Part shown: in pieces, positions 30,617 to 31,456 of the stretch | Layout of the letters: each line of letters starts with the position of its first letter | How positions within the stretch are numbered: the first letter of the stretch is position 1 | Assembly (NCBI GenBank): GCA_016297895.1 | Contig: JAEDFS010000021.1 | Span: 1 to 31,456 of the forward strand | Direction of reading: 5' to 3' | Length of the DNA stretch: 31,456 nucleotides | From: Marvinbryantia sp. | GTDB taxonomy: Bacteria; Bacillota; Clostridia; Lachnospirales; Lachnospiraceae | Notes under the pieces: model-generated | What the model was told of the DNA's origin: nothing | Database searches by the model: none | What the model saw: the letters and a program-made list of their open reading frames with translations, nothing else | Translations under genes and position numbers: made by a program

Positions 30617-31456
30617 TTATTTTGCTTTGGCAAAGTATACGGTATCCACGCCGTTACCCCGGTCATTACGAAGAACCGCTACCTGTTCAAAGTGCAGTTT
30701 CTCCATCAGATGGATCTGAGCCCCATTGGTACTCCAGGTCCTGAGTGCCGGAGTTGCATCCGGATACCGGCTGCGCAGATACTGCAGTACCTCCCGGTAG
30801 ATTCGCACGGAAAGCCCTTTTCCCCGGAACTCTTTCAGCAGGCAGAGGGTTGTCAGATAGCAAACCCGCGGGAAACATGAAAGCTGCGGACACTGATATT
30901 CCGGGCGGAAGGACATAAAAGCGATCGTACGTCCTCCCTGCTTCCAGAGAAAGTTTTTCTGTGTCATAAGCTCCCTGTAATAATCCGTCACCCCGGGGTT
31001 ATGACTGCTGCCCCCGGTCAGATTCTTTTCAGCGGTACCTCCCCGTTCCGATAAAGGCGGACAGAAGTCCTGATCACATGCTGACAGGATCTCAAAAATC
31101 TCACTTTTTTCCCTTTCTGTCAGCTCATGATCCGGAGAAACAAAGAGAATCGGTTCCATCTCTCCCGCCACAAATTGTACTGCCTTAACTGCCATTGCAA
31201 GTCCGTCTTTCATAGAAGAGGGGCGAACCCATTCTTCAGGGGTATGTGCTCCTCCTCCCTCGATCAGTCCGATGCATACGGAGGGTATACCGAGGGAAAG
31301 AGGAATATTGCAGTCTGTGGAGGCGACGCCTTCCTCAGGCTTTTTGCCTGTTACTTCCCCGGTGATCCGGCTGATTCCCTGTGCCAGCCATCTCTGCCTT
31401 GCCGGATCCACATCCTTGCTGCAGGGTCGTTCCCCTACTACCGTACAGCCAACTTC
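30617..31456 (-). CDS. M20 peptidase-GNAT acetyltransferase fusion (5' end missing)
   Basis: The frame is open to the window edge, so the N-terminal part is outside; 279 codons are visible. The first 75 or so residues are the C-terminal end of an M20 metallopeptidase: STDCNIPLSLGIPSVCIGL, then the metal-ligand histidine in GGGAHTPEEW. After a short linker the rest is a GNAT acetyltransferase, with the acetyl-CoA loop in LLKEFRGKGLSVRIY and the motif B region STNGAQIHLMEKLHFEQV. No stop or frameshift separates the two parts. It is read toward the peptide operon and ends just before that operon's promoter. Role unknown; cleavage and acetylation of a small peptide or amino compound is inferred. 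Confidence 0.78.
   Translation of the reverse strand, partial: EVGCTVVGERPCSKDVDPARQRWLAQGISRITGEVTGKKPEEGVASTDCNIPLSLGIPSVCIGLIEGGGAHTPEEWVRPSSMKDGLAMAVKAVQFVAGEMEPILFVSPDHELTEREKSEIFEILSACDQDFCPPLSERGGTAEKNLTGGSSHNPGVTDYYRELMTQKNFLWKQGGRTIAFMSFRPEYQCPQLSCFPRVCYLTTLCLLKEFRGKGLSVRIYREVLQYLRSRYPDATPALRTWSTNGAQIHLMEKLHFEQVAVLRNDRGNGVDTVYFAKAK

Overview
The window reads as chromosomal DNA of a Lachnospiraceae-type Firmicute (gut clostridium). The grounds are a short-form ThiC behind a TPP riboswitch, a Clostridia-style CarD protein, a HelD-type helicase, canonical sigma-A promoters with 17-base spacers, strong AGGAGG ribosome sites and moderate GC. I see no phage, integrase, IS element, tRNA, rRNA or CRISPR array. 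Every gene except a marR-transporter pair is on the minus strand, so operons read right to left.

Layout from the left. (1) 1-3605, sulfur and cysteine: cysK and a LysR regulator share a transcript. metY follows behind its own promoter, with a 17-bp palindrome centred near -65 that is probably the LysR site. (2) 3619-4695: a small Nif11-like protein and a sigma-factor-like protein that has regions 1.1, 2 and 3 but no region 4. (3) 4828-6420: thiC with promoter, TPP aptamer and intrinsic terminator. (4) 6490-6815: a non-coding tract with diverged repeats. (5) 6818-15778, a carbohydrate or amino-acid-derivative catabolic locus: AraC regulator, CUT1-type ABC binding protein and two permeases (no ATPase), ManD-type enolase-superfamily dehydratase, RidA, N-acyl-D-amino-acid deacylase, and a SelA-like PLP enzyme. 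(6) 15842-19199: rlmI-helD, coupled by an ATGA overlap. (7) 19213-20536, plus strand: marR and a TSUP (TauE/SafE) exporter. (8) 20524-21241: a CarD-family regulator behind a highly structured leader. (9) 21294-30609, a peptide locus: intracellular S12 serine hydrolase, DppB-C-D-F and DppA, P1 (DmpA-type) peptidase and a HipA-like kinase. It is read from a strong promoter overlapped by a perfect 31-bp palindrome. (10) 30617-31456: the 3' part of an M20 peptidase-GNAT fusion that runs off the window.

The two most coherent unexplained systems are these. The first is the AraC-controlled import and deacylation/dehydration/deamination operon; its enzyme set suggests an N-acylated amino-sugar acid or D-amino-acid derivative. 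The second is the peptide-import operon, whose two hydrolase families both include enzymes acting on D-amino-acid peptides, and which ends in a translationally coupled HipA-like kinase. The Nif11-like/sigma-like pair is the most likely undescribed regulatory module. Functions are family-level calls made by reading the sequence; no database search was run.
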